DNA from: Deltaproteobacteria bacterium
Lineage (GTDB): Bacteria > Desulfobacterota > Desulfobulbia > Desulfobulbales > Desulfurivibrionaceae
DNA: 49,491 nucleotides
Assembly: GCA_026388735.1 (NCBI GenBank)
Contig: JAPLJG010000035.1
Coordinates: 1 to 49,491 of the forward strand
Direction of reading: 5' to 3'
In this document: positions 18,496-27,543 of the stretch, in pieces
Position numbering within the stretch: the first letter of the stretch is position 1
Layout of the letters: the number at the start of each line of letters is the position of its first letter
Notes under the pieces: model-generated
What the model was told of the DNA's origin: nothing
What the model saw: the letters and a program-made list of their open reading frames with translations, nothing else
Database searches by the model: none
Position numbers and translations under genes: made by a program

Positions 18496-18951
18496 TTATT
18501 GTGCCGGAGCAGTGAAAAAATCCCTGGCCGTGTCGCCCCGGAGCAGTTCGGCAAGCCCGATCAGGCCATCATGCAGGTATCTGGTCCGGTATCCTTTGGT
18601 GGTGAGAAAAATTCTGGCGATATGTGAGCGGTCATTATGGGGGCAGGCTGTGACGATGAGCTTATTTTTGTCCAGCTCATCCAGCCGGGACGGAAGTTCG
18701 TTGAGCGGGATGTTCTTGGCAAACCCCATCCGCCAGGCGGCGAATTCTTCTGGGAAACGGATGTCGATGAGCTGGGCCTCGCCTTTTTGGAGTAGTTCCA
18801 CCAGTTCCTTGCTCTCGATTTTCATCGCCTTGCGTTCCTGGTAGGTGAAGCCCGCCAGATATTCGTCAAACTTGTCGGCGTTGGACGTGGCTGGCAGCAC
18901 GAGAAACAGCGTCAAGGCAAGAAAGGCTGCTGGTATGGATGGTGTTTTCAT
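18496..18951 (-). CDS. Secreted single-domain rhodanese-like protein
   Basis: I start at 18951, where AGGAGG precedes the ATG and a clean signal peptide begins (MKTPSIPAAFLALTLFLV, cleaved near SNA). The mature part is a rhodanese domain: AQLIDIRFPEEFAAWRMGFAKNIPL and the active loop TACPHNDRSH with its Cys. The loop lacks the usual Gly, so activity may differ from classical thiosulfate sulfurtransferases. The frame continues upstream to 19029 but would overlap the CDF gene. It lies between the thioredoxin/CcdA pair and the CDF exporter, in keeping with periplasmic persulfide handling. Confidence 0.85.
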   Translation of the reverse strand: MKTPSIPAAFLALTLFLVLPATSNADKFDEYLAGFTYQERKAMKIESKELVELLQKGEAQLIDIRFPEEFAAWRMGFAKNIPLNELPSRLDELDKNKLIVTACPHNDRSHIARIFLTTKGYRTRYLHDGLIGLAELLRGDTARDFFTAPAQ

Positions 18952-18971
18952 CGGTCGCCTCCTGTGGATGA

Positions 18972-19943
18972 TCAAGGGTGTTGGGATTGAACAGCACCGG
19001 GTGTCGTCGTTTTTCCAGGCCAGCAGCAACCCTGATTTTTGTTGTTGATATGGCAGACACCCTTCCCATCCTCCACTTCTATCTGCAAGGTGGTGTGGTG
19101 GATATTAAAGTCATGGCGCAGATGCTCGGCGGTCTGGTGGAGAAAAACGTCATCGCCGCCCGCTGGCATGACCAGATGGGCGGTGAGTACTGTTTCCGTA
19201 GTGCTGGCCGCCCAGATGTGCAGATCGTGGACGCATTGCACCCCTGGCAGTCCGGTGAGATAGTCGAGTACCGCCTCCGCCTCGATATGGTCTGGCACCC
19301 CGGCCATGGTGAGATGGAGAGAATCTCTTAACAGGCCCCAGCCGGCAATGAGGACCACGAGGGAGATGGCCATGGAGATCAGCGGGTCGAGCCAGTTCCA
19401 GCCGGTGGTCATGATGGCGAATCCGGCCACCACCACCCCGGCTGAGACCGCAGCATCGGCGGCCATGTGCAGGAAGGCCCCTTTGATATTGAGATCGTTC
19501 TTTCGGCCCGAGATGAAGAGCAGTGCTGTGGCGGTGTTGATCACCACCCCGATGGCGGCCACCACGGTGATGGCCATGCCGTTCACCTCGGCAGCAGGGG
19601 CGCGCAGGCGGCCCACCGCCTCCCAGAGGATGACCCCGATGGCGGCATAGAGAAACAGCGCGCTCCCCAGGGAAACCAGGATGGTGCCCTTTTTGAAACC
19701 ATAGGTGTGCCGGGCGGTGGCCCCGCGTCTGGCCAAAACCATGCCGCCCCAGGCCAAGAGCAGGGTCATGACGTCGCTTAGGTTATGCCCGGCGTCGGCA
19801 ATGAGCGCCAGGGAGTTGGCCATGAAGCCGTAGCCCCCTTCCACCAGGACAAAGGCCAGGTTCAGGGCGGTGCCGATGGCAAAGGCCCGGCTGAAGTCGG
19901 TAGGGGTGTGGTCGTGCCCCTCGTGGTTGTGATTATGCGCCAT
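18972..19943 (-). CDS. Cation diffusion facilitator (CzcD/ZitB-like)
   Basis: The 323-residue protein starts with a His-rich metal-binding tail (MAHNHNHEGHDH). It has six helices with the transport-site motifs IADAGHNLSD and LHMAADAAVS (two His/Asp sets), then a cytoplasmic domain with VHDLHIWAASTTE and an LHHTTLQIE-like strand (IHHTTLQIEVE). CDF proteins of this type exchange cytoplasmic Zn2+, Cd2+ or Co2+ for protons. The tail ends with CHINNKNQGCCW, an unusual extra Cys cluster that might bind soft metals. The ribosome binding site is weak, and the gene lies 29 bp after the large rhodanese gene. Confidence 0.9.
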   Translation of the reverse strand: MAHNHNHEGHDHTPTDFSRAFAIGTALNLAFVLVEGGYGFMANSLALIADAGHNLSDVMTLLLAWGGMVLARRGATARHTYGFKKGTILVSLGSALFLYAAIGVILWEAVGRLRAPAAEVNGMAITVVAAIGVVINTATALLFISGRKNDLNIKGAFLHMAADAAVSAGVVVAGFAIMTTGWNWLDPLISMAISLVVLIAGWGLLRDSLHLTMAGVPDHIEAEAVLDYLTGLPGVQCVHDLHIWAASTTETVLTAHLVMPAGGDDVFLHQTAEHLRHDFNIHHTTLQIEVEDGKGVCHINNKNQGCCWPGKTTTPGAVQSQHP

Positions 19944-19972
19944 GGGAAATTATCCGCAATTAAATATTTTGC

Positions 19973-21760
19973 TCATTTCGTCGTTTCTGCAGATTTTAGC
20001 CGATATAAGCGGTCTTCAACCATAATTTTATCGGCGGTTCCGTCATAAGATGAGAGCGTATCAACCTCCGGCCAGTCGATAGTAGGGTTGTATGTTCTAT
20101 ACCCTTTCGGGTCGTTGATCTTTTTGGATGGTCTGAAAACAATATGTTCGGAGCGGCGTAGCGTATCCCAGCGAGAATTTCCCTTCAACGTACCACCCGG
20201 TTTGATCTGTTTATCCGTTGCCGGAGAACCGGTTGCTCCGTTGACAAACTGGGTGCCGTTCCACTCCAGATAGCGGTTTTCACCTGAAAACATCATCACG
20301 GACGGGCTCATGGCTGGCCAGGAGGGGTACAGCGTTTCAACATCGTGGCGCACATAAGCGGTGTTTACCGGTTCAAAGGCGGTCATATTTGCCCACTCCT
20401 GCCAAGAGCCGTCATACATTCTGACATTTTCAAAGCCGCAGACTTCATGCAGGGCATAAAAGTAGAACGAGCCGAGAGCGCCTGCATTGCAGGAGATAAT
20501 AATTGGCGTGCTTCCATCAATTCCAGCCTTGGCAAAGACGGCGCGCAACTCTTCACGGGTTTTGAAGCTATTGTCCTTGCTGGCAATGGCGGGAATTGTG
20601 AGGTTGTAGGAGTCGGATTTGATAAGCCGCGCTCCCTTGATGATCCCCTCGAAATCACCACTGCGCCCGCCAATCGGGATGGGGAGCGGTGCTTCGCCGG
20701 AGGCTGTTGTGACGGTATGCAGCGCCACAAATCCGTTAGGAAGCTGAATAGGTGGGTCACCGCCAGGGTTAAAGATGAGCCGTGGGGTTTTTCCATCGTT
20801 GGCTTCCTTGGTAAAAAGCATCTGACTGAGATTGAATCGCTTCTTGTCTGCAGTGCGGGTAAAGAGTTTATCCTGTGGCTTGTAGCTGAAACCTTTGATC
20901 TGGTAGATATCCGGAATGCCGTCCGACTTTTGTGATCCCGCGGCATTCTGCGCATCTTTCAGATAATAGGCTGCCGGAGGCTGGCGGACATCCAGCAGAT
21001 ATACTGAGCCGTTGCTGGTCTTGCCGCTGTCAACCAAGTCCATGATCTCTTGCAGACTGACTCGCACCTCAAAATGACGGGTTGGGAGCGTGGAGAGCGT
21101 CATCTTCGAAGGCTTGATCTGTGGCTGATCGAGACCACGCTCAAGGGGATAGCCGGCCAGGGCGTAAGCCTTGTTGCCTCCGTTCAGGAGTTTTATCTTT
21201 TCGGGCGTAAAGCCCCAGTAATAGAGGGTCCACCAGAGACGTGGAGGACATGACATCCACGGTATTTGCTGGGAACTGGTGATGACAATTACATCATCAG
21301 GCATTACGCCATGTCCCTGGAGAAGCTCGTCGATTGCAGCGCCGGTGCCAACTTCGTGATCGGCGACTATCGGCCCATCGCTGCGCTCCATCGTCTCTAA
21401 ATTTCCATGCGAGATATTCAGTATGGCTCCGGGTATATGCCCCAAAAGACCTGCCCGGTCCTGCTCGGCCAGCAGGTTGTATGCAGGCGACTGCTCGCTA
21501 TACTTCTTGGCAAGCTGTTTCTTCAGCATTTCAAGATCACCGGCAAACCAGCTTTCGCGGCCCTCTTTACCCGGCACCACGTCAATGATCACTACTCGCT
21601 CTCCCTGTTCCGTACGGTAAGCGGCATCGATCCATTTTTTAAGCTGTACTGCTTCGACAAGCGAGCCGCCTGGCGCAGCCTGAACAGGCAGTGCGGCGCA
21701 AAAAAGGAGGAGCATGAGGATGAGTGGGAAAAGATTGTTTTTCTTGGCTGAAATCTGCAT
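19973..21760 (-). CDS. Large secreted multi-domain rhodanese (sulfurtransferase)
   Basis: A signal peptide (MQISAKKNNLFPLILMLLLF, cleaved near VQA) leads into at least two tandem rhodanese modules. The first contains AGLLGHIPGAILNISHGN and VIVITSSQQIPW without an obvious catalytic Cys. The last has the active-loop Cys424 in IIISCNAGALGS, then GFENVRMYDGSWQEWA, typical of thiosulfate/mercaptopyruvate sulfurtransferases. At 595 residues it is about twice the usual two-domain length. Related multi-rhodanese exoproteins in deltaproteobacteria are linked to sulfur, selenite or extracellular electron processes. Here it probably handles sulfane sulfur in the periplasm, with the CcdA/thioredoxin pair as reductant. 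Confidence 0.85.
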   Translation of the reverse strand: MQISAKKNNLFPLILMLLLFCAALPVQAAPGGSLVEAVQLKKWIDAAYRTEQGERVVIIDVVPGKEGRESWFAGDLEMLKKQLAKKYSEQSPAYNLLAEQDRAGLLGHIPGAILNISHGNLETMERSDGPIVADHEVGTGAAIDELLQGHGVMPDDVIVITSSQQIPWMSCPPRLWWTLYYWGFTPEKIKLLNGGNKAYALAGYPLERGLDQPQIKPSKMTLSTLPTRHFEVRVSLQEIMDLVDSGKTSNGSVYLLDVRQPPAAYYLKDAQNAAGSQKSDGIPDIYQIKGFSYKPQDKLFTRTADKKRFNLSQMLFTKEANDGKTPRLIFNPGGDPPIQLPNGFVALHTVTTASGEAPLPIPIGGRSGDFEGIIKGARLIKSDSYNLTIPAIASKDNSFKTREELRAVFAKAGIDGSTPIIISCNAGALGSFYFYALHEVCGFENVRMYDGSWQEWANMTAFEPVNTAYVRHDVETLYPSWPAMSPSVMMFSGENRYLEWNGTQFVNGATGSPATDKQIKPGGTLKGNSRWDTLRRSEHIVFRPSKKINDPKGYRTYNPTIDWPEVDTLSSYDGTADKIMVEDRLYRLKSAETTK

Positions 21761-21782
21761 TCAAATTTCCTTATTATGATAA

Positions 21783-22838
21783 TTATTCCAGCATGAATCC
21801 TTTGTTGAACAAGGCCAGACACGCATAAACGACTTCAGAGGCATAACGGGAACCACTGTATGCTGCTATCTCTGCCAGAGCAGCGGTAATCCCGTTGGCC
21901 GGCCGGTATGGCCGATAGGAGGCTATCGCTTCGACAACATCAGCCACGGTCAGGATTCTCGCCTCCAAGAGTATTTCCTCGTTCTGAAGTCCCAACGGAT
22001 AGCCGGTGCCATCCATCCGCTCATGGTGCTGCTGGACGATGCGGGCAATCGGCCAGGGGAACTCTATTCCATCCAGTATTTCATAGCCCGCCTGAGGATG
22101 GATTTTCAGGATACTGTGTTCGGCCTCCGATAGCCGCCCCGGTTTGTTGAGAATCTCAACCGGTACAGAGAGCTTCCCGATATCGTGGACAATGGCAGCT
22201 GTACGAATGCCGTTGGTCTGTTCTGTCGGAAGCCCCATTTCGCCGGAGATGGCGCAAGCCAGCCGGGCGACCCGCTGCTGGTGACCGGCGGTGTAGGGGT
22301 CTCTCTTTTCCACAGCCGAGGCAAGGGCGTGGATCGTCTCGTCGAATATCCTCTGCGACTTCTGCAGGCTCTCCCGCAGGGCATCTTCCATCCGCTTGCG
22401 TTCGCTGATATCGGCAACGACCACCATGAAGCCGACGATGACGCCGGACTCATCTCGCAAGGGAGCCGTGGAAACGCTGATGTCAACGGGTGAACCGTCT
22501 TTCCTGCGGACGCGCACTTCCATGCCGGTGTAGACCTCCCCAGCAATGGCACGTTCTCGTAACTGGCGAAACTCTTCTCCCCGTCCTTCAGGAACGATCG
22601 GGTTTGTCTGCCCCAAGACATCCTGTTCGTCCCAGCCGAACAGTCGCTCGGCAGCCGGGTTCCAGACCAGGATCATGGCTTCCCGATCAACGGCAAAGAT
22701 CGCCAGTGGTGAGCCATGTACCAGTGCCCAGAGGGTCTGGAGACCGACTTGCTCCGCGGTCATTCGCTGTTTCTGGTTCGGGACTGATTGCATCGCCTTG
22801 TTCCCTGATCGTTCACCATGTCGTTTTTTCAGTGGCAT
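21783..22838 (-). CDS. PAS-HD-GYP protein, probable c-di-GMP phosphodiesterase
   Basis: A PAS domain (about residues 35-150: LAIFAVDREAMILVWNPAAERLFGW, then a PAC end GFMVVVADISERKRME) is joined to an HD-GYP domain with AIVHDIGKLSVP and the signature HHERMDGTGYPLGL. HD-GYP enzymes hydrolyse c-di-GMP; the PAS domain may sense redox or a small ligand. No membrane segment is seen. The start is uncertain: 22838 lies 13 bp after the previous stop, 22793 is also possible, and the frame is open to 23273 where it overlaps another gene. A PilZ protein, a possible c-di-GMP receptor, is encoded upstream at 34603-35106. Confidence 0.88.
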   Translation of the reverse strand: MPLKKRHGERSGNKAMQSVPNQKQRMTAEQVGLQTLWALVHGSPLAIFAVDREAMILVWNPAAERLFGWDEQDVLGQTNPIVPEGRGEEFRQLRERAIAGEVYTGMEVRVRRKDGSPVDISVSTAPLRDESGVIVGFMVVVADISERKRMEDALRESLQKSQRIFDETIHALASAVEKRDPYTAGHQQRVARLACAISGEMGLPTEQTNGIRTAAIVHDIGKLSVPVEILNKPGRLSEAEHSILKIHPQAGYEILDGIEFPWPIARIVQQHHERMDGTGYPLGLQNEEILLEARILTVADVVEAIASYRPYRPANGITAALAEIAAYSGSRYASEVVYACLALFNKGFMLE

Positions 22839-22851
22839 GCACGCCGGGAAA

Positions 22852-23310
22852 TTATTGGTTGCCCGCCTGCGGCCCCCGTACCGCCCGCACATACCCGACA
22901 TTCTTGTATTCGATCTCCTGGTCGCCCCGGCACATGCAGGAGATATCGAGCTTGATCGGTTGTGTCCCTTTGTGTGTCTCCAGCGTCCAGTACTTGTTGT
23001 CGAATTTTGGGAACTCGATGCCGCCATTATTCTTGATGACAAAGACCCGCAACAGATCCCACCGTTCCTCAAGGGTTGGCAGACGCCAGTCATGGTACCC
23101 GCCCAGGTCAAGGTCGCTGGCATATTGGGCTGCCTTTTCCTGGGAGTCGAACATTTGCGGGCTTTTGTCAAGCTGCCAGATGAGCCCGGTTTTGGTGTCC
23201 TTGACCATGCCGCTGTCAAGTTCCACCAGTCGTGCTTCCCCGGCAAGGGCCAGCGAGGCGGTGAGAGTGGCAAGCAGCACGAACACGAAACAGAAACGGT
23301 TTTTCTTCAT
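22852..23310 (-). CDS. Secreted DUF1566 (Lcl-type) domain protein
   Basis: The 152-residue protein has a signal peptide (MKKNRFCFVFVLLATLTASL, cleaved near LAGEA) and a DUF1566 domain: VKDTKTGLIWQLDKSP, then GGYHDWRLPTLEERWDLL and a closing VGYVRAVRG. DUF1566 is common in secreted or surface proteins of deltaproteobacteria and has no agreed function. Its start overlaps the RND transporter stop by 4 bp (ATGA), so it is translationally coupled to the efflux operon; the ribosome binding site is AAAGGAG. Confidence 0.85.
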   Translation of the reverse strand: MKKNRFCFVFVLLATLTASLALAGEARLVELDSGMVKDTKTGLIWQLDKSPQMFDSQEKAAQYASDLDLGGYHDWRLPTLEERWDLLRVFVIKNNGGIEFPKFDNKYWTLETHKGTQPIKLDISCMCRGDQEIEYKNVGYVRAVRGPQAGNQ

Positions 23311-26300
23311 GGAGTTTCTCCTTTGGCTTGTTGTCGTGCGTCTTTCCCTTCCACGGAATAGGCGAACATGGGGATGTAGATCAGGGTCAGGATGGTGCCG
23401 ATGATCAGCCCGCCGATGGCGACATCGGCAAGCGGTGAAAGCTTTTCAAGCCCCACGGCCCATTCGAAGGCGATGGGGATCATGCCGGCGATGGTGCCGA
23501 AGGCGGTCATCAGCACGGGTCGAAAACGCACCCGGACCGATTCAATCGCCGACTCAAAGGACGACTCGCCCCGCGCGCGGTGCTGCTGGTAGAAATCGAT
23601 CAGCAAAACCGAGTTTTTGATGATGATGCCAAAAAGCAGCATGATTCCGATCATGCTGGGCATGCAGCTCGGCTTGTTGAAGGCCAGCATGCCCCAGGAG
23701 GCGCCGATCATGGACAGTGGCAAGACCAGGACCATGACCACGGCCATGCGGGTTGATTGATAGATGGCGACCAGACAGAGGAACAGGAGCACCACCCCGA
23801 TGCCGATGGCCCTGATCATCCGCGCGAAACTGTCATTCATTTGGAAGATGTCGCCCTGCTGGTCGATCTTGACCCCGCTGATTCCCGCTTTTTTCACGGC
23901 GGCCACGGTGTCGGTGGTCAGGATGGAGACGGGCCGGGTGCGGCGGTAGCCCGAGACATCCACCGAATAGAGCATCTGATTGCGCTCGATCTTGCCTGCG
24001 GTGAAATCGTAGGAGATCTTTGCCAGGGTGGAAAGGGGCACCACCCCTTTGGCGGTCTGGATGGGGATGAGTTGCAAGTTTTCCAGATTGTCGTCAAAGC
24101 CGTGGTCGAAATAGAGCCGGACGAACTGGGTGTCCATGGAGATCAGATTGCCGGAGAGGGCCACCGGTATGCCGGCCAGGGGGAGTTGCGCCGCGATGGT
24201 AGCCGGGGTCACCCCATAGGCCAGGGCCCGGTTGGTGTCGATCTCCAGTCGCGCCTCGGTGAAATCGTTGTCCCAACTGGTGTTCACCGAGGTGAACCCC
24301 TTGACCGTAGCCATGGCAGCAGCCGCTTTTTTCGCCGCCGCTGGCAGGAGGTGGTAATCCTCGGCATAAAGCCGGGTATCCACCGGCGCCTTGATGGAGC
24401 TCATGGCGCTGGCCCCGAAATCATAGACATCCACCGCCTTGACATTGGGCAGGGCCATGAGTTTTCTGCGGATCTCGTCCTCGATTTTCCAGATGTCCTT
24501 TTTTCGTTCAAAACGGTTGATGCAGTTGATGGTCATTTTCGCTTCCGTGGGCAGCGACCCGGACCCCAGGGAAAGTACCCCAGGCTCCGAGCCGAAGGTG
24601 ACGGAACTCATTGTTACTTCGTGTTGGGCGTGCAGCCAGGCGAGAAAAGGCGCCAGCCGCTGCTCCGCCGTCTCCACCGTCTCGTTGGCCGAGAATTTCA
24701 GCTGGGCTTTGATGATCCCGGTATCCATGGGCGGCACCAGATCCTTGCCGATGACCGGCATGATATTTTTCATGCTGAGCACCAGGATCACGATCACCCC
24801 CAGGGTCATGAGCACCCGCCGCAACACCGAGCGACCGCCGGCGGAAAATTGCAGGATGGCGACATAGGGACCGATCAGGCGGCCAAAGGTTTTTTCGTAG
24901 AATTCCTCCAGCCACAGTTCCGCTTTCATCTTGGTGTGGCCCTTGCGGTACAGGAAAAAACAGATGCTGGGGATGAAGGTGATGGAGAGGAAATAGGAGA
25001 CCAACAGGGCGATGATCAGGGTGGAGATCAGGTGGCGATAAATCTGCTGGGGAAAATCGCCGACAAAAAGAAAGGGAAACATGATGGCGATGGTGGCCAC
25101 CGTGCCGGCGAAGACCGGACCCACCACTTCCTTGGTGCCATGGATGATGGCTGTTTCCAGCCCTTCCTTCATCTCCTTGAGATGGCGTTCGATATTCTCC
25201 AGCACCACCACCGCGTCGTCCACCAGCATGCCTAGCGCCAGGATGATGGCGGTATAGACCACGATGTTCAGGTCGCCGCCCATGAGCCAGCGGATGGCGA
25301 TGGTGCCGAAAAAAACCATGGGGATGGAGACGAGCGCCGCGATGATCGCCCGGAAATTGCCGAGGAAAAGCAGAATCACCAGCAGGGTGAAAATGATGGC
25401 ATCCCGCAGGGCCTCCAGCATGTTGGTGTTGGCGGTTTCGATCAGGATGCGCTGGGTGTCGGCGAGGGTAAAGTCTATGTTCCGATAGCGGGCTTTGAGC
25501 TTTTCGATCTCGGCCCGGCCTGCCTTGGAGGTGTCCAGCACCGAGCCGCCCGGCGCCCGCTGGATGGCCACGGCGATGGCGGGTTGGCCGTTGCCGAGGT
25601 AGCCGGAGAAGCGGGTCTGGTGCCGCCAGTCGATGGTGGCGATATCGCTCAAGGTCACATTGGGGGCAACGGGCAGCATCCGCAGTTCGTCCACCCGGTC
25701 CTGTTCGCCGTAGAAGGTGAGGGTATAAAAGGAGTCGGCCCCCTTGGCAAACCCCACCGGCACGTCGCGGTCCAGGGCAGAAATGGTGGCGGCGATTTTG
25801 TCCAGGGCAACGCCATGGGCCTTGGCCTTGAAGGGATCGACCCGGATATTGATGGCGGACTGATAGCCGCCGAAGACCTCGACATTGCCGATGGCCGAGT
25901 TTCGCAAGAGTGCGGGCTTGATGTCGCTGTCAACAAATTTACGGAGATCCTCCACCGCCAGCGCATCGCCTTTCGGGGTCAGGGCGAAGACATCCACCGG
26001 CAGGGTGAAGGCGCCGGTGGTGTAAATGGAGGGGTTGGTTCCGGCGGGCAGCTTGCCCCGCACCTTGTTGATGGCGTTGTTCACATCCACCGCCGCCGGG
26101 TCCAGCCCCTTCGCGTACTCGAACTCGGCAGTAACGATAGACATGCCGGCGATGTTGGTGGAGCTGACCTGTCGGATCAGCGACAGGGAGGAAAGCTCCA
26201 TCTCGATGGGCTTGCTCACCGTGGCCGCCACCACGTTGGGGGTGCCGCCCGGCACCTGGGTCATGACGACGACCGTGGGCCGGTCGGAGTCGGGGAAAAG

Positions 26301-26441
26301 ATTCTTGGGCATAACCACCAGCCCGTAGATCCCGAGGACAAAAAACGACGCGATCAGGCTATAGAGCAGATAGGGCCTGGTGTAGAAGAAATCAAACAGT
26401 CCCTTGCTGCTGGAGCTGTTGTCGGTGGCGGGCTCAGCCAT
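23307..26441 (-). CDS. RND-family efflux permease (HAE1-like)
   Basis: I place the start at 26441, eight bases inside the upstream fusion-protein gene. The frame is open further back to 26612, but that part only shadows the neighbour. The 1044-residue protein has the RND plan of 12 helices and two large periplasmic loops. The proton-relay pair D408-D409 lies in helix 4 (GMLVDDAVVVLEN), matching AcrB positions and the drug-type HAE1 group; heavy-metal CzcA-type pumps differ here. Near the N-terminus are FPDSDRPTVVVMTQVPGGTP and SKPIEME. With the adjacent membrane-fusion and TolC proteins it forms a full tripartite pump. The substrate is unknown. Confidence 0.92.
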   Translation of the reverse strand: MAEPATDNSSSSKGLFDFFYTRPYLLYSLIASFFVLGIYGLVVMPKNLFPDSDRPTVVVMTQVPGGTPNVVAATVSKPIEMELSSLSLIRQVSSTNIAGMSIVTAEFEYAKGLDPAAVDVNNAINKVRGKLPAGTNPSIYTTGAFTLPVDVFALTPKGDALAVEDLRKFVDSDIKPALLRNSAIGNVEVFGGYQSAINIRVDPFKAKAHGVALDKIAATISALDRDVPVGFAKGADSFYTLTFYGEQDRVDELRMLPVAPNVTLSDIATIDWRHQTRFSGYLGNGQPAIAVAIQRAPGGSVLDTSKAGRAEIEKLKARYRNIDFTLADTQRILIETANTNMLEALRDAIIFTLLVILLFLGNFRAIIAALVSIPMVFFGTIAIRWLMGGDLNIVVYTAIILALGMLVDDAVVVLENIERHLKEMKEGLETAIIHGTKEVVGPVFAGTVATIAIMFPFLFVGDFPQQIYRHLISTLIIALLVSYFLSITFIPSICFFLYRKGHTKMKAELWLEEFYEKTFGRLIGPYVAILQFSAGGRSVLRRVLMTLGVIVILVLSMKNIMPVIGKDLVPPMDTGIIKAQLKFSANETVETAEQRLAPFLAWLHAQHEVTMSSVTFGSEPGVLSLGSGSLPTEAKMTINCINRFERKKDIWKIEDEIRRKLMALPNVKAVDVYDFGASAMSSIKAPVDTRLYAEDYHLLPAAAKKAAAAMATVKGFTSVNTSWDNDFTEARLEIDTNRALAYGVTPATIAAQLPLAGIPVALSGNLISMDTQFVRLYFDHGFDDNLENLQLIPIQTAKGVVPLSTLAKISYDFTAGKIERNQMLYSVDVSGYRRTRPVSILTTDTVAAVKKAGISGVKIDQQGDIFQMNDSFARMIRAIGIGVVLLFLCLVAIYQSTRMAVVMVLVLPLSMIGASWGMLAFNKPSCMPSMIGIMLLFGIIIKNSVLLIDFYQQHRARGESSFESAIESVRVRFRPVLMTAFGTIAGMIPIAFEWAVGLEKLSPLADVAIGGLIIGTILTLIYIPMFAYSVEGKDARQQAKGETP

Positions 26442-27543
26442 CTTTGCGCCCCCCGGCCTGCGTTTTCTTGTCCGCCGGAGCAGTGGCTTCACCTTGCCGC
26501 GCGGTCGCCTGCACCGGTACTCCGGTCGCGGCCCGCAGCAGGATGTCCGGCTTGGCCACCAGGATCGTCCGTCCGACAAGATCTTCGGCGACCACCGTCC
26601 CCTCGCTGCCACGGTGGAGCACAGTCACCGGCGTCCGGCGGGCCAGATTACCCTCCATGGTAAGAATGTAGGCCTTGTCGCCCATGGTGACTAGGCCATC
26701 CATCGGCACCAGTACCCCTGCGCCCTGAAAGAGCACCACCTGAAGGTTGAGATACTGGCCTTCAACAACCCTGACGGTATCGGGAAGCTGGGCCGCATAC
26801 TGAACCAGTCCGGTGGCTGCGGCCTGATTCCGCGGCACGGGCTTGATGGCGGTACCGTTGACCAGCAGCCCCTGCGGGGTGACGGAGTCGGGCAGGGAGA
26901 CGGTGAGGTAGAGCCCTTGGTCGGCCGCAATCCGCACAAGCGGCTTGCCGGGCACGGCGATATCGCCGCTGTTGACCAGAAGTTCACTCACTGTGCCAGC
27001 CACCGGGGCGACGAGGGTGGAGTAACTGCCCAGAGTGTCAATCTCACGGATATTCTGCACCAGGCTTTCCTTGCTCTTCTCCAGATTGGCGAGAGCTGCC
27101 TCTTCTACGCGGGTCTGTTCCTGGGAGGCTCCCTTGATGGTGAAGAGCTGCATGGTGCGCTGGTGGTTTTCGCGCTGGACGGTGATCTCGTAATCAAGCC
27201 CGTCGAGCTTGGCACGCAGGGAGGCTTTCTTGGCGTCCAGATCACTGGCGTCGATGGCAAGCAGTTTATCGCCCTTTTTAACCCGGTCGCCCTGCTTTTT
27301 AAGGACTTCCAATACCCGACCGGTCACCTTGGTGGAAAGGGTGGTGGAAAGGTCGCTGGCCACCTGGGCCATGGCGGGCGTGGTCAGGGTGACCTGGCCC
27401 GGCTTCAGGGTAACGGTTTCCGCCACCACGGGCAGAATATCAGCGGGCGGGGCCTTGGCCAGATCGGACTGGCGTTTTTTTACCAGCAGCACCACTCCAA
27501 AGGTCAGGACGATAACAAGGACGATAGTGACGATTTTTTTCAT
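26434..27543 (-). CDS. Membrane fusion protein of the RND pump (HlyD/AcrA type)
   Basis: The ATG at 27543 overlaps the TolC-gene stop by 4 bp; the frame open to 27603 is longer but not needed. The 369-residue protein has an N-terminal anchor helix (IVTIVLVIVLTFGVVLLV), a lipoyl half-motif (TKVTGRVLEVLKKQGDRVKKGDKLLAI), a helical hairpin (about residues 105-170) and the second lipoyl half (LVAPVAGTVSELLVNSGDIAVPGKP), then a beta-barrel domain. It connects the RND permease to the outer-membrane channel in the periplasm. The C-terminal end is Lys/Ala-rich. Confidence 0.92.
   Translation of the reverse strand: MKKIVTIVLVIVLTFGVVLLVKKRQSDLAKAPPADILPVVAETVTLKPGQVTLTTPAMAQVASDLSTTLSTKVTGRVLEVLKKQGDRVKKGDKLLAIDASDLDAKKASLRAKLDGLDYEITVQRENHQRTMQLFTIKGASQEQTRVEEAALANLEKSKESLVQNIREIDTLGSYSTLVAPVAGTVSELLVNSGDIAVPGKPLVRIAADQGLYLTVSLPDSVTPQGLLVNGTAIKPVPRNQAAATGLVQYAAQLPDTVRVVEGQYLNLQVVLFQGAGVLVPMDGLVTMGDKAYILTMEGNLARRTPVTVLHRGSEGTVVAEDLVGRTILVAKPDILLRAATGVPVQATARQGEATAPADKKTQAGGRKDG

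Noticed and set aside
23757-25235. A 492-codon open frame antisense to the RND permease
   Set aside because: It is rich in Asp, His and Gly, as expected for the complement of membrane-protein codons; there is no ribosome binding site or known motif.
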